From Mytilus galloprovincialis (taxonomy: Eukaryota; Mollusca; Bivalvia; Mytilida; Mytilidae): a DNA stretch of 64,000 nt. Position numbers and translations under genes: made by a program. The notes beneath the pieces are model-generated. The model was not told where the DNA came from and did no database searches. It worked only from the letters and a program-made list of their open reading frames with translations. Position 1 is the first letter of the stretch. The number at the start of each line of letters is the position of its first letter. The stretch lies in NCBI RefSeq assembly GCF_965363235.1, contig NC_134848.1, positions 63,864,681 to 63,928,680 of the forward strand. Reading direction: 5' to 3'. Positions 11,011 through 23,649 of this stretch are shown here, piece by piece.

Positions 11011-12989
11011 TTTATAAAGTATACTTTACTACATATGTTATTCACATGTTGATTCAAGTTTAAACATTTTTGTATTTTCAAATCTTACATCTGCCATAAA
11101 AAAAAAAGTTATATGCCAAACTAAATTTAGTTCTTACAATTAATCACCTGTGTTCCTAAGTATCTTAGCATCTGGTTCTTACCTGTATTAAAGGTAAATA
11201 GTTCCAAACTAATTTTCAAAAGACTATTTACTTCCATGTAAACAAGGAAAGTAATTGCTTTCTGATCTGTTCAATATCAATTAAGTTATAATGGTAAAGT
11301 TTAAGAGATTCTATTTTGAGGTAGAAAAACAAGTTTTGCACCTGTGTTTTATGTTAAAACAATTGATATTTTACTTTTTCCATCTGCCTGACAAGTTTCT
11401 GGGGAACTTTCCAAAACTATTATCTAACTAATAGATGATTTGTATTTCTCAATAGTAAACATCCGACTAGATGAGTAAGGCCAAATGCAGTTTGCTTTAC
11501 TTTTATGTGAAAAGAAGTGGATTCATAGCACTTTTAGTATACACATAGTTACTTTTTAAGGGTTCTGCATTAACCATGATTTGTCATGTTTTTGTTAATT
11601 CTTTTTAAACTTTTAGCTGTTGATTTTTTTTCTAAAAGATTTACCCTTCCCCTCTTTCCCCAAAACAAGGGTTGCATTTTAATCTTTAATATTGTTGGCT
11701 TTGATTAGATACAATATATGTACAGTATAAAGCTTAGGTGTTTGGTAGTACCTAATTTGAGTTCTAATCCAACAGGATGAAAGAAAATCCTGGGTATGCA
11801 GTGAACTGCAAAAACTGCTACTACAGCTAGGGGGTTTTGACAACCTTGACTACCCATGAGAGTCCTGCACACTGAGTCAGTACAAACACTAAAATGGGGG
11901 ATGTGTCAAAGTGACAACCAGACAAAAGAGCAGAAAACAGCCAAAGGTTTTCAACACAGTGAGTAAGTATTTTCTTCCTTTTATACAATTTTACAATGCC
12001 TTATAGAGACACTCACTGATCAGGAAAATAGTAAAAAGAACTAGTCCTTTATACAATCTAAATTGTTCTTTCCATTTTTCATTAAACAGATCTTCAAACT
12101 TACAAAGACCCTAACCCAGGGTTGGCTGGCATGCACACTCTATAATTTTGAAAACAAGAAATGCACTTCCTATGCATGTATATTTAGAAAACAATATTTT
12201 CCTAAAGTGTAGAAAAATACTCTGAGAAAGGCCCTATGGCAGTTATAACAAATTGTATAAAATATGGATGTCACATTAATATATGCATGTCTGCCAAGAG
12301 AAAATTGGCCACCTGCCAGTGTAAGACATGCATCTGTTGTAATGAAAACACTATAAAAACACATTTGTATAGAAAACATCTGTTTGTATATCTATATTAT
12401 ATTGAGCATAGAGTAAAAACATCCAGTTGATTATGATACTCCTGGGTTCTCCCCAGGATTTCATAGCACTGGTTTCCGAAAAATGTAGCCCAACGGCCCA
12501 ATACATTCTTTTTTAAAATCATCAAATATAGCACTATGGGAGAAAATAAAGCACCAGCACCAGCAGCCTTAAGGCTTAATGCCTACAAACTTGGCTTGTA
12601 AACTTGCTTTCAGGCTTGTAAAATTCTTCTCTACAAAGCCAAAAAATTGAGCCTCGGGCTTGTGCACTCAAAGTTTATCATGAAGGCTGTATCAGGGTAC
12701 AACAATGCGTTAAGGCTGTAAGGAGAAATGTTTAAACTTTCTGTCAAAATCTCCTGAACATTCCTTTTAATGACCTATCACCATGTATCACCATACAGGC
12801 CATTCATTAGGAGGCGGTACCTGGTACTTTTACCCTTCATGCTATTGACAAGTACCGCCTAAATGTAGGAATTTTTATATAAGATATTCATGGAATAAAT
12901 TGAAAAGTACCACCTAGAAACGGGGAAAGTACCAGTCAACATGAAAGATAATGAAACCCCTGACCATATGTGATGACCTTGACCTTTTA

Positions 12990-13035
12990 TTATGTAATTC
13001 CTGAAACACTAACACTAAGATATCATTAGACAACC
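12990..13035 (-). repeat. Diverged duplicate of the 3' end of APC exon 13041-13230
   Basis: On the minus strand 'aatgatatcttagtg...ggaattacataataaaaggt' repeats, with substitutions, the last ~45 bases of the exon and its donor ('aatgatatattaatg...ggaattacacaatgaaaggt'). The duplicate lies just inside the intron. It has a weaker donor ('gtcaag') and an in-frame stop where the exon reads Leu-Met, so it is probably a relic. Confidence 0.75.
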
Positions 13036-13040
13036 ATTAC

Positions 13041-13230
13041 CTTTCATTGTGTAATTCCTGCAAGGCTAGCATTAATATATCATTGGTGGACATTCCTTTT
13101 ACAGTTTGTTTGGTCTGGTTTTGTCTCGGATCCTCATTAGGTGTTTGTTGCTCTGTTTTTTCTGCCATCTTTGACTGTTGTTGCTTGAAGGCAGAAAATG
13201 TAAGATTGCCATTGGGTGAAACATCATCCT
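13041..13230 (-). CDS. APC: APC exon (visible exon 2), shared by both starts
   Basis: A 190-nt exon with acceptor 'tttcttttcag' and donor 'AATGAAAG|gtaatg'. It begins with two bases that complete a Glu codon, so both candidate first exons (32573-32828 and 19443-19515, each ending with one spare G) join it in frame. It encodes DDVSPNGNLTFSAF, a Gln/Lys-rich stretch, then MSTNDILMLALQELHNE. It ends with AG, completing the Arg codon shared with the next exon. The C-terminal part leads directly into the conserved ASLLRDLDEE motif. The rest is weakly conserved linker. Its donor end has a diverged duplicate just downstream. Confidence 0.87.
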
Positions 13231-13469
13231 CTGAAAAGAAACAATTTGAATTTTTAACTTAAAATTTTTATTTTGAAAAAAAGGATGAAGAACATTTGGA
13301 CATTTTCACTCTGTAGAAAACAGCAGAGCTGTTGTTGAGACTACCTTCAAACATTGTTGAGTTTTTATTTTACATTATGAGATTAATGAACATATTGGAT
13401 CCATCTTGAATATTGACTAATGAAAGAAAAACAAAAAACACATAGCCAATTTGGATTACATTTTCATAT

Positions 13470-13530
13470 ATATATATATATATATGGTTGGATTACATTT
13501 TCAAATATATATAATATATATATGGTAAAG
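13470..13530. repeat. Duplicated AT microsatellite
   Basis: The phrase 'ggattacattttca' followed by a TA run occurs twice in tandem (about 13451 and 13490), giving two AT microsatellites about 40 bp apart. Confidence 0.8.
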
Positions 13531-16294
13531 AGAAAATCCAGACGGCCAAATTGAACGAACATCTCCCTGGAACCATTTTCCTTAATAGAAATCAAACAAA
13601 TAGAAATAAACAGACCTGATGTAAGGCTTCTATGCTGTATGTATATTGGCACTTAACTTGTTGATGTTGGGAAATTATTAGTGTATTTTGTCCTGTGATA
13701 CAATCATCATTGATTTTGTCTGGACATTACTAACCAATTTCGTAGATTGACAGGGGGTCATCAAACAAACAAACAAAATTCTTAAAAAACATTCATTTTT
13801 ATTTCACTGAAAAATTTTGAAATTTGTAACGGTTTGAAACCCATTTTATCAATAAACTATTAAAAAGAAACCATTCTGGGTAAAAATATTGATGTTGAAC
13901 AAAATATTTTCCTTCGGTAGCCCCTTATCAATAATAGGATTTATTACAACAACAGATATAAGCTTATAACTGGTATCTTCTGGGACATTCTGGTTATTGA
14001 GGATTTCCTAGACTGATTGAATTACAATCTATAGGTACAGACTGATTGCATTGTGATCTATAGGTAAATTGAAACTGACAATAGTATCTACTGATAATAG
14101 AGTCCTAGAGTAAGCCTAGACCATTGAATGTTATATGAGCTTTCAGCATATAATTGTAATTACTTATAGATTGTTTGAGAAGCACTGGCTAGAGAAATTA
14201 AATAAAACAATACCTAGATACAATGTATTTTGATAATAGGTATTATCGCTATTTTGTGCATTTTTCTTTTGATCTTTTTTTGTGATAATTTTCATATCAT
14301 GCTACTCGCTTGAGATGGAAAAATTATCGCTATCAACTAAGGACACGTGGCGTTGCTAACGAAATTGACATGAAATTGACAACGTCGTCATAGGTAAAAT
14401 AGAGATAAACAGATTATCATTGGTCATCTCAACTCAATTACTTTTTTCACTTTCGCTGTACCAGCTCAAGCGAGAAAATCAATCTCATTGAGATGGTCAA
14501 CGATAATCTATAACTATGAGACAGTGTCTACCTAGCTGTGGAACTGTAGCTCTTGGGTCCTTATGAAATATTTATTATTTGCTGACCATAGACTTAAGAG
14601 CTATAGTCTAACTTTTTAAAAACACCCAACAAACATCAATAAGTCTGAAATGTTTCCAATGTTTACATACAGAAAGATTCAAACCTTAATAATTTCCCCC
14701 ATTTGTCAAAAATGTTTGTGAAACATAAAAAGATCAAGATGATCATTAGAACTATATATTACAGTTATACAAAATTTCCACCATACAAAAAAATTCTGAG
14801 CAGCCTTTCTTATTTTATGTCAAAACAAATACTGCTGATATCAGCATACAATTGGCAAGACATAAAATGTCTTATCTTGAATGTCTAAAAACAATTTTTC
14901 CCAATCTAGCCATCTATATCAATATCTCTCTCCTTTTATTAACCTCCGATATTTCATCTGCTGTATTCCACTGATAATATTGTTATGTAACAACTTTCTT
15001 TATCAATGGCCACATAAAACTTATCGATTTTGTGTCGGTTTCACCTCAAATGTTACATTATGTTGGTTAATTGCTTCCGCTAATAAATAAAAGATTTCTA
15101 AAAGCATGTTTAGGACATTTGATTGAATTCTGTTTAATTTTTACTGCTTCCTTGCATTCATGTTAAATGTTTTATGCTTTCTTGATGGTACATTTATTTA
15201 GTTAAGTCGGTTGTTGCACCATGCATCAGGGGTGGTTATAAGGAGTTATTTGTGGTAGTCTAGCTAGTTCCTAATTTCAGAGGCCATTGGTTTTTGAATG
15301 ACTGCACATTTTCATCCCTGTGCATGCATATATTTACATGTATGCCCTAGAAAGCTACTATAACCTACGAGAATGTTTAATTATTATCTTTTATGTGCTA
15401 GACATGCAGACAAACATGTAGACAAGAACAACAAGGTCAATAGTCAGCACTGAGATTCAGCAGGAGTTTTGAGTTAACTCTTTTGTTAGATTGTCAATTT
15501 TGGGGTCCTTCTTTTCATTCTTGTTAATCCTTGAATGGGGTTCTCTTTAAATATCAACCCATCTGCCCTTCATAAATTTGTACAAGAGGGATGGGTTTGA
15601 TTGCCTGTTTGGTCATAAAAAAAAGACTAAAAAATTGGAACATCAACTACACTATTTAAGAGTATTAGGAAAGTCTGGTTGTCTGCATAATATCCCATGA
15701 ACATATTCTCATCCAGATATGCATGTGATATTTGCCCCTGGACTTAAATCCCAAATCCATCATCATCATCATCAAAATCTATAAATATCTATAATAAACA
15801 ATGTAGAAATCAACACATGCTTGTCAATTAAATCGAGCTTGTGTGTTTATATTCTTTCATATCACTAATGTATTAGGTATACCTGATGAACTTGTTATGT
15901 AATCAGATTTAATGAACTATGATAGAAGCCTACTGTTCACAGGGCTACCTGAAATGTTGTGTAATCTATAATGGATGATTGTTAATACAATATAAACAGG
16001 AGCCCACTGATTCTGATATGTGAAGAACTTTCTACACCGCCAGGATTCTTGGCACATAATGGAGTTACAGACAGAATAACATCTGTTGTTATAATGGTTA
16101 AATAGAAAGTGACTGAACATTCAATTAACTGACTCAGCCCCAGCCCCCCCCCCCCCCCCCCCCCTTTTTTTCTCACTTAGGTCCCTCTTTTAACAAGTTT
16201 ACAAGTTTACAATTAATCATAACATTGGAAACCTGCCTTTTGTAATTCACTGACTAACAGAAATGATGACAAAAAGGAACATCTCAATTAAAGA

Positions 16295-16815
16295 AGCAAT
16301 GAGGAAACAAGAATGTGTCAACAGTACACGGATGGCCCACTCGCACTACCGACCAGTACCAGTTTCTATGTTCAGTGGACCTAAAATTGGGGTTAAAATC
16401 TGATTTTTTGGCATTTAAATTAGAAAGATCACATCATAGGGACCAAAGGGAACATGTGTAATAAGTTTCAAGTTGATTGGACTTCAACTTTTTCAAAAAC
16501 TACCTTGATTTGCACTATCATCTTCAATGTTCAGTGGACCATGAAGTTGGTTTCAAAATGTAATTTGGCATTTACGTTAGAAAGATCATATCAAAGGGAA
16601 CATGTGTACTAAGTTTGAAATTGATTGGACTTCAACTTCATCAAAAACTACCTTAACCAAAAACTTAAACCTGAAGTGGGACAGATGGACGGACAGACGA
16701 ACAAACGGATGGACGATTGAACAGATGTATGAACCTACGCACAGACCAGAAAACATAATGCCCCTCTACTATTGTAGGTGGGGAATAACTCTAATATCAT
16801 AGGTGGGGCATAAAA
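16295..16815 (+). repeat. Interspersed 'aagaatgtgtccatagtacac' family copy (duplicated body)
   Basis: Begins 'aagaatgtgtcaacagtacacggatggcccactcgcac'. The body ('atgttcagtggacc ... aaaactacctt') is present twice, then 'ggacggacagacgaacaaac' and 'agaccagaaaacataatgcccctctactattgtaggtgggg'. Other copies: 25090-25550, 37345-37400 (short) and 60845-61150 (inverted). Confidence 0.75.
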
Positions 16816-16922
16816 AAAAGGTCATAGTGAACTAGAAGAGTGTAATGGTATAATAAGTAAATATTGAATACCCATGTTTAGAATTCCAAACATACTCTTT
16901 TTTTGTCTGCTTAAAATGCATA

Positions 16923-17131
16923 CTGTAAACCAACTTATTTTCGCGGATACTTTATTTCGCGTTTTACCCTTTCTTGATCACTTCGTGGCGATTTATTTTT
17001 CGCGATTTTCTTATTTACTTGATAAAGTGTTATAAGGAAAGATCCAAGTTTTACATATTCGCGACAATTAATATTCGCGTTATTTTTCTACTTGCGAAAA
17101 TAAATCAATCGCAAAATAAGTAGGTTAACAG
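16923..17131. mobile_element. Palindromic MITE with TA target (Tc1/mariner-like)
   Basis: Starts CTGTAAACCAACTTATTTTC and ends with its inverted, slightly decayed form (gcaaaataagtaggttaacag). TA lies on each side (16921-16922 and 17132-17133). The inner arms are rich in 'tttcgcg/cgcgaaa'. The same family is at 34316-34533. A TA duplication fits Tc1/mariner-type mobilisation, though two bases are weak evidence. Confidence 0.75.
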
Positions 17132-17925
17132 TACCCTTAAGATTGCATTGGCACTTATGATAGTGAAACTTGACAAAACTTACTGGGCTTGACTCCTTAT
17201 ACACTGAAGATGAATAAAATAGCAAAATAAAAAATACTCCATATCTTTCTACCCTATTTTTCTTAAGGAGGGAAACACAACAAAATGCTTACTTTGTTTG
17301 GCCCAATACTATAAATATTTCACAATAGTAAAAGAACACTCTAGCAATAAAATATCATCAGATATATTATAGAAATGAATCTTAAAGCCAAGTTTAACAG
17401 GTCACTTGTTTATAATACTTAATGTAATGTATATCACAGCAGGGATGTTGGATGTACCGTATAAATGAAATTTAGTGATGAAAATTGTTTTAATACCAAT
17501 AGATATATATAAACACACAAAATAAAAGGCTAGATTTATTTTTGAACTTTGGAATAAGCAAAGAAAACATAATCTACACTTAAATTTCGAATATAAAAAG
17601 ATAAAACAATTGGATGAATAAAAACTAAAATCACACTTTTTTTTTTTTTTCATTTTACAAATCAAGCCATCATAATTTATTCTAGAATGGCATTTCTCAT
17701 CAATCAATAATGATAATATTTTTTTCTTCAGTTCTAAATTTTTTTACATTCAATGCTCAAATTTGTCATCAAACTGACTTTATTAATACATTATTAGAAT
17801 AATATATTGTTAAGGAGACCACATTAATTTTTCAATGATCTAATGTCAACAAGGGGCATTTCATGCATGAGTAAATAAGTAAAACTTCAGGCCAATACAG
17901 TGAATGAGTCTACAACAACATTTAA

Positions 17926-18162
17926 GGCCAAATAAAAATATATGTGTGGTTCCAGTAACCCTACCGTCCCTATTTTTTCGGCTTAAAAATAGCCTACCCT
18001 AAAGATTTTATTGTCATTTTTCATTAAGCACTGTTAAAGTCAGAATGTGGCTCTCATAGACTCAATGTAAAAAAAAAACTTAAAATAAAAAAAAATCCCT
18101 ACCTACCTACCCTAACTTTTTTTCAGATGTAACTGGAACCACACATACTTTTTTATTTGGCC
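17926..18162. mobile_element. PIF/Harbinger-like MITE, TAA target duplication
   Basis: Left end GGCCAAATAAAAATATATGT, right end 'acatacttttttatttggcc', with 'gtggttccagt' and 'actggaaccac' just inside. TAA flanks both sides (17923-17925 and 18163-18165). The interior includes 'aaccctaccgtccctatt' and an inverted 'accctaac'. Related to 41393-41824 and 5600-5812. Confidence 0.8.
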
Positions 18163-18454
18163 TAAAACAGAACCTGTGGAAACTGCTTTTATTTCTAGAA
18201 GTTTAACCTATGTTAATCTAACACCTGTTTGTTCAGACAAAAATATCTTTATACCAAAATAGGATTGGTTCTCGAGAAAAAATAATTCCCTGATGGTCAT
18301 TGAAGAAAATCTGCTGCTCCTCAATATTATTTCAATTGCAAAATACATGTACCAAAATTGTGTCCTTTGCAAAATTTAAGTAGTCAGGACATTCAGACAT
18401 CACAATTTCAAGAACACAAATTTCACAGACAAATATGTATAATTTCAGGGGTAA

Positions 18455-18741
18455 GGCAGCAACCATTTGATTTTCTGGGGGGGGGGGGGGCTATGGATTT
18501 TTTTTCCGGACAAACTTTTTTTTTCGCCTGTGGCGAAAAACAATATATTTTTTGGGCGAGAAGTCGAAAACAATTTTTTTCTTTCAATTTTAGCATAACA
18601 TATAGTGGCAGCTGAGGGTGAAACAAACAATTTTTTTTTTCTCAGGATCAGAAACAAATTATTTTTTTCTCCCAAAACTGGAAACAAACTTTTTTTCCAA
18701 AAAAATCCATAGCTCCCCCAGAAAATCAAATGGTTGCTGCC
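18455..18741. mobile_element. GGCAGCAACC MITE, copy 1 (PIF/Harbinger-like)
   Basis: Ends are GGCAGCAACCATTTGATTTT and its exact inverse, with TAA on both sides (18452-18454, 18742-18744). It carries a G run (about 12) inside the left end and a short C run inside the right end. The middle contains 'ttcgcctgtggcgaaaaac'. The 287-bp size and all landmarks agree with the copies at 46603-46801 (truncated), 54019-54308 and 61700-61981. Open reading frames across it in several frames are a by-product of its composition. Confidence 0.88.
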
Positions 18742-19442
18742 TAAGACAATACCTGAGGGGCCCAGTATCACAGGCTTCTAAGGTTAAAGTTGGACCATTA
18801 AATTTTAGCTAAAACTGTTGTTTGCTTATGTTTACAGTGATATTGTTGTCTTTTTTCAAAATTACCTCTACCGTTTTTTATTGGGAAAAATGCATATTTT
18901 TTACTGAAATTGGGAAATATTATTCTAAACACATCTCCGATTTTTTTCTGACCTTTGCTGTCTTTTTTGCACTGTTTTTTCATTTTTATTTTGGTTGTCA
19001 GACATTTTCAACCTTAAGGTACTTTTCAGAGAGGGGAAAGAAACAGAAGCAATGATGGTACTTAATGCATTGAAAACCACTTGTGTAATACAAACACCAT
19101 GATGATTCTGATCAGAAAACCGGATCTCTAAAGTGCTTTATAATATCAAAATAATAACATGAATACGATATTTACAAACATTACTACCAATGCCATCACT
19201 GTTTGGGGGAAAATGTAGACCCTTTTGGGAGGAATTTTAAGCCATTTTTTTTTAGTAATTGGGAATTTTCTCTAGGGGAAAAGGCCGAATTTCGGCTGTT
19301 ATTTGAGGCAAACAATATCACTGGTTTATCTTACATCAATCTTATGACAGGTTTGGATCCCCAGCCTACGTCAAAGAAAAATATTTCTCCCCCCCCCTCC
19401 AACTTTTGATATAAACTTTCACAGTTTATTTTGTCTACTAAC

Positions 19443-19515
19443 CTTCATCATCATCTCCTATTATAATGTCTTCCTCAGTTATTTCATCTAATGATAAGTA
19501 AAAATCATCGGACAT
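19443..19515 (-). CDS. APC: Alternative first coding exon of APC
   Basis: The minus strand reads, after 'ccgcag', TAG ATA ATT GAC then ATG and 24 codons: MSDDFYLSLDEITEEDIIIG plus DDDE. It ends with one spare G at a good donor (GATGAAG|gttagt). That G plus the first two bases of exon 13041-13230 makes a Glu codon, exactly as for the exon at 32573-32828. The in-frame TAG just before the ATG means the piece cannot be an internal exon in this frame: skipping from the upstream exon into it would meet TGA. I infer an alternative transcript start giving APC without the N-terminal dimerising coiled coil. Transcription is not shown by sequence; a fortuitous open acidic stretch is the alternative. Confidence 0.65.
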
Positions 19516-20475
19516 GTCAATTATCTACTGCGGAGTATATCTTTCATGTAAATTCCTTTTGCAAAATCGAAAATAGCACATACACACATCCAAGTAAAAA
19601 TTTAGCCTTAAATTTTTGATTTTTTTTTATCACTTCCAATTGAATTTGTTCTCAAAATTCTCTTTTTCACACATCCAAGTAAAAATTGTGACTTATTTTT
19701 TTTTAATTTTTCTTACACTTTCAATTGAATTTGTTCTCAATACACCTTTTTTCTTGTAATTAAGAATAAAATACCATAGATCTAAGATAAGCATGTGTTT
19801 CCATAAAATACTAGATGACAATTAACTGGAACTATAAAAGCAATAAATCCACTGTTATCTTTGAGCTTGTGTTAATACAGAAGGCACATATCATTTCTTT
19901 TAACAATAAACATCCATTTTATCTTGAAATATCAGTGAAATATTATCCACATTTGCTTTCTTTCCCCAACTTCCTGTGTAAATAACAAAACTAGACATCT
20001 ACAAAATTTTTACAAAATTCACTGTGTGAAAAAATTATATCCCATTTCCTTCAAGTTTTACTATTGGAACTAATGCATCTGCCACCTAAAACAATCACTA
20101 ACATTTTCCAATAATAACTGCATCATTTATCATTCCAGTATAGTGAAAATAAAAGCATGTTTGATCAGAGCATCTAAATTGGTGAGATTTTGTGAGATAT
20201 GACATATGAAACACACAAACCCACTCAAAGACATATGGTTTATCCCACATCAAAGTTCAGACTATTCCATTATAATAACAAAGGTGTGGGTAATCAATAT
20301 CTGCTTCTGAGTCAAAGACTTACACAGTCAATGATGTAATTAACAAGCCCTTTCATCTTTAAAACCAATACACAATTTCCCCAGTATTCCAATCAGACAA
20401 AAAAATCAATGAATCTGAATGTAAATAAACAAGTGATTCATCTCTTTAGAGTACAAGATTTCTAGTGAAATATGT

Positions 20476-20670
20476 GCCAAATCTTCATTCAAAATCAGTA
20501 AATGCGCAAATCTCTCTTAAACATAGAACTTTAAAAAGTTCGCCAAATTTTCATTCAAAATCAGTAAATGTGTGAATCCCTCTTGAACATTGATCTCCAA
20601 AAAGTTCGCCAAATCTTCATTCAAAATCAGTAAATGTGTAAATCCCACTTCAGAACATCTTCAAAAAAGT
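20476..20670. repeat. 66-bp tandem repeat, 3 copies
   Basis: Units beginning 'gccaaatcttcattcaaaat' start at about 20476, 20542 and 20608, with moderate divergence between copies. Confidence 0.85.
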
Positions 20671-21364
20671 TCTCTTTCATTGAAATATTTATATTGCAAT
20701 GCCTACGGCTAGACAGAATTTAATTTAACTGTAATTGGTAATAAATCCCAAAGGTCAAATCTATTGAAGCTGTATACCATCATGACAAATATTTCCCCGA
20801 TATTTTACTAATGTTTGACGAAAATTCCTTTACCTAATCCTTACATTGTACACTAGCCGTATCATCCCTATTCAACAAAAACATGGCTAATCTTTAACAT
20901 TATACTAGGTCTCCTAGCGATAACATCTATCGTTTGTTATAAAACTCACTAAATGACTTCCAAAAATCAATTTAAATCCTCAAAATTATGCGAAACATAC
21001 TAGTCCTATCTCTTTCATGTTAACGACCAATTATTCTTAATTTATATGCACACTTAACCTACAGCAGTTTAAAAAGGGATGATAAAAACGTAACCTTTGT
21101 AATTTCATCAGATGAACATCTCGGTAAAAATAAAGTCAACCGAAAGGTATGCACATGTATTGTTCAAAACTTGATATCCTGTAATTTAATATCAAATATA
21201 AATCACAGTATACCGATCAAGCACACATTTACCCACCAGTCATTTACAACACAAACGTGACTATTATAATTTGCATAACTGATGTGTATTGATAATGCAC
21301 ATGTATGCTAATCTACAGATAGTCAATACTATATTATCTATAAGTGTGCTTTGGTCTCTGGTGT

Positions 21365-21545
21365 AGAGTTTTCTCATCAGCAATCATACCACATCTTCTT
21401 ATTTTCATAATGGATTATTTTTTCTATTTCTATAACTTAAATAAAAGCAATATCCATTTTATATTAGCAATCATACCACATATACTTCTTATTTTCATAT
21501 CGGATTAATTTTGTTCTTTTTTACTTTAAAATAAAAGCAATATCC
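21365..21545. repeat. Tandem duplication of about 95-100 bp
   Basis: 'agcaatcataccacat' through 'aaaagcaatatccatttta' occurs twice in tandem, beginning near 21379 and 21465. The first unit contains the head of a 'gatgtggtatgattgc' repeat in minus orientation, so the duplication happened after that insertion. Confidence 0.75.
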
Positions 21546-22149
21546 ATTTTATGCAAATTTTAAGAGCTCTGCATTATCATCAAGAACAACAATTCTTTTA
21601 ATCTGAACCTTGAATTAAATCTTAGGACTCACTATTTCAATCGATTTTATAATAATCCCTTCCGTTGATAGATTATCATGATTTTGTTTGATCATGCTGT
21701 AATTTCATATCCTCCGTTCTAAAGGCTTTCATTTCAAGAAATAAATACATTTGAAGCTGTTCATTCTTCGTGAATTATATTGTGTCAACTTATAAAATTA
21801 CAGCTAACAAAGATTTGATCAATAATATTGTCACAGCATTTACATTTCCTTTATAAATTAAGCAAATGATAAAATTAATTACCTCTGTCCTCATTACAAC
21901 CTACTTTTTATATACTAAACTATAAATATCTCCACACCTTACATACTATTAAAGTCTATACTGACACTAGGGCAGTCATCTACAATCCTCCTCCCCCCTT
22001 TTTATTATTAATTTTTTTTTTTAATTTGTGCCCCTCTATTTTGCAAAATGTACCAAGAAACCAAATTTGGCAGACAGACACAGCAATGTCTAAATCTAGG
22101 TACAAAATGTATTGTGCGAAAAACAATCAGTTCCCCCACAATGTAATCA

Positions 22150-22330
22150 AATATAAAAAAGAAGATGTGGTATGATTGCCAATGAGACAACTTATATCCA
22201 CAAAAGACCAAATTGACACAGACATTAACAACTATAGGTCACAGTACGGCCTTTAACAATGAGCAAAGCCCATACCGCATAGTCAGCTATAAAAGGCCCC
22301 GATAAGAAAGTCTTGATAGTTTTGTCAAAC
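22150..22330 (+). repeat. Interspersed 'gatgtggtatgattgccaat' family copy
   Basis: Well preserved: 'aagatgtggtatgattgccaatgagacaac', then 'gaccaaattgacacagacattaacaactataggtcacagtacgg', then 'aatgagcaaagcccataccgcatagtcagctataaaaggcccc'. This is the longest, cleanest copy here and a good reference for the family. Confidence 0.75.
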
Positions 22331-22544
22331 TGATATGAAAATACATCTAAAGGTCAATTTTCTTTCTCCATCCAAACAGATCAATTACCAACCAATATTC
22401 AGACTCATATTTCTATCTGTTTATCTCAATATTCTGACAACTCAAGGTTGGTGCCATTTATCAATCACTATTTATCAGTAAAATTGAACAGATAGAATGC
22501 AATGATTTTTTTCCTGATTTCTCAGTAACAACAGGTTATCTCAA

Positions 22545-22640
22545 TAGGTCTATCCCAGCAACGGTCAATAATTGTAATTTTGAATAATCTATAGACACAG
22601 CAACGGTCAATACTTGTAATTTTGAATAATCTGTAGACAA
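22545..22640. repeat. 47-bp direct duplication
   Basis: 'cagcaacggtcaatannttgtaattttgaataatct' occurs at about 22556 and 22599. An inverted 'ctgcagctggtagctgcag' hairpin follows at 22647. Confidence 0.75.
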
Positions 22641-23649
22641 ACAAACTGCAGCTGGTAGCTGCAGTCGCCATTACAGATGTTAACAATTCTTCGTAGTTTT
22701 GATGCAAGAATAGATGTATTTACACTTGTATGTAAATTTGTCAGCCATAAAGTAAAATCACACAGGTTCCCTTAAGGGAGTTCGCTTCTCAGTTTCAAAG
22801 TAATTAACTTTTCAAAGCACTAGTTTATATTGATAGGGAAGTGATAAAGGAATCCAAAGAGCAAAAAAAATATATAGGTCACGGGGCTTGTTTTCGAGAG
22901 ATGACCCATTGAAATTTTGGCGGGAAAAAATTCTCTCTTGACTTTTCATAGCTTTATCATTGACAAGTGGAAGTTCTCAAAAACTGTTAAAAAGTAATTA
23001 AAATTTTATAAGACTTTTACAGATGGCTTATCATTATACATGTAAAAGATTTTCAAAAAGAAAAATGGGGGTCACCGGGCAAATTTTTTCAAGGCATTCA
23101 AATTGATAAAACCAGAGGATTCCGAAAATCTGACAAAAAATCCAAAACATGACAAGCCAGCTTCCTTAAACTTTGACATCATAATTCAAAACATTTGACG
23201 TGATTGTTACTTGACGTCAAAAAGGTGATTCGGAATAGATATAGGGTCATTCGGAGGGAAAATACAGCTAAATACCAAAAGTGTAAATATGTTTATTCAT
23301 CAAGGCATTAAAACAATTAGAATTCGTTTTCATATATCAGTTAATTATACTACAGGGAATCACTGAAGCATTATTGGGATTGGAGAGGTCCCCCCCCCCC
23401 CCCCTTCTAGAAAGTTCTGGAACGTTCACTGATATGGTCAGTGCTGGTCGACTAAATTAGCAAAATAAAAGAGGACACTTAATGTAAATGCTTTACTAAG
23501 AAAACATCTATACCGTATGGTGATTTATAGCTGTTTTAAATACCTGTGTCATTTGGTTCTTGTGTCATTGGTAATCAGAACTGATCTTCTCTTTTATATC
23601 TACATGCAGATTTGTTTTACATCTTGATCTAAGTGTATTTAAAAATCTT

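Larger units (their letters stand above)
9089..13040 (-). other. APC: APC intron (3.95 kb)
   Basis: Contains a Harbinger-like MITE (9560-9884), interspersed repeats (about 10655-11010 and 11890-11960), and a diverged copy of the neighbouring exon end (12990-13035). Near 12805-12860 a short inverted pair 'ggcggtacc ... gtaccgcc' is visible. No further exon seen. Confidence 0.65.
13231..19442 (-). other. APC: APC intron (6.2 kb)
   Basis: Holds AT dinucleotide runs (13470-13530), a 21-base C run (16144-16164), an interspersed repeat (16295-16815) and three MITEs (16923-17131, 17926-18162, 18455-18741). A weak inverted pair 'actcgcttgag ... ctcaagcgag' spans about 14302-14476. No exon seen between 13230 and 19443. 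Confidence 0.65.

Noticed and set aside
16144..16164. 21-base C run as a possible regulatory or i-motif site
   Set aside because: Simple homopolymers are frequent here and often error-prone in assemblies; nothing links it to a gene.
17402..17707. 101-codon minus-strand frame
   Set aside because: AT-rich codon composition, poly-Lys from an A run, no conserved motif; in an APC intron.
18358..18812. Several overlapping 60-108 codon frames
   Set aside because: All come from the GGCAGCAACC MITE, whose poly-T/poly-A tracts lack stops in many frames; the same frames recur at every copy.
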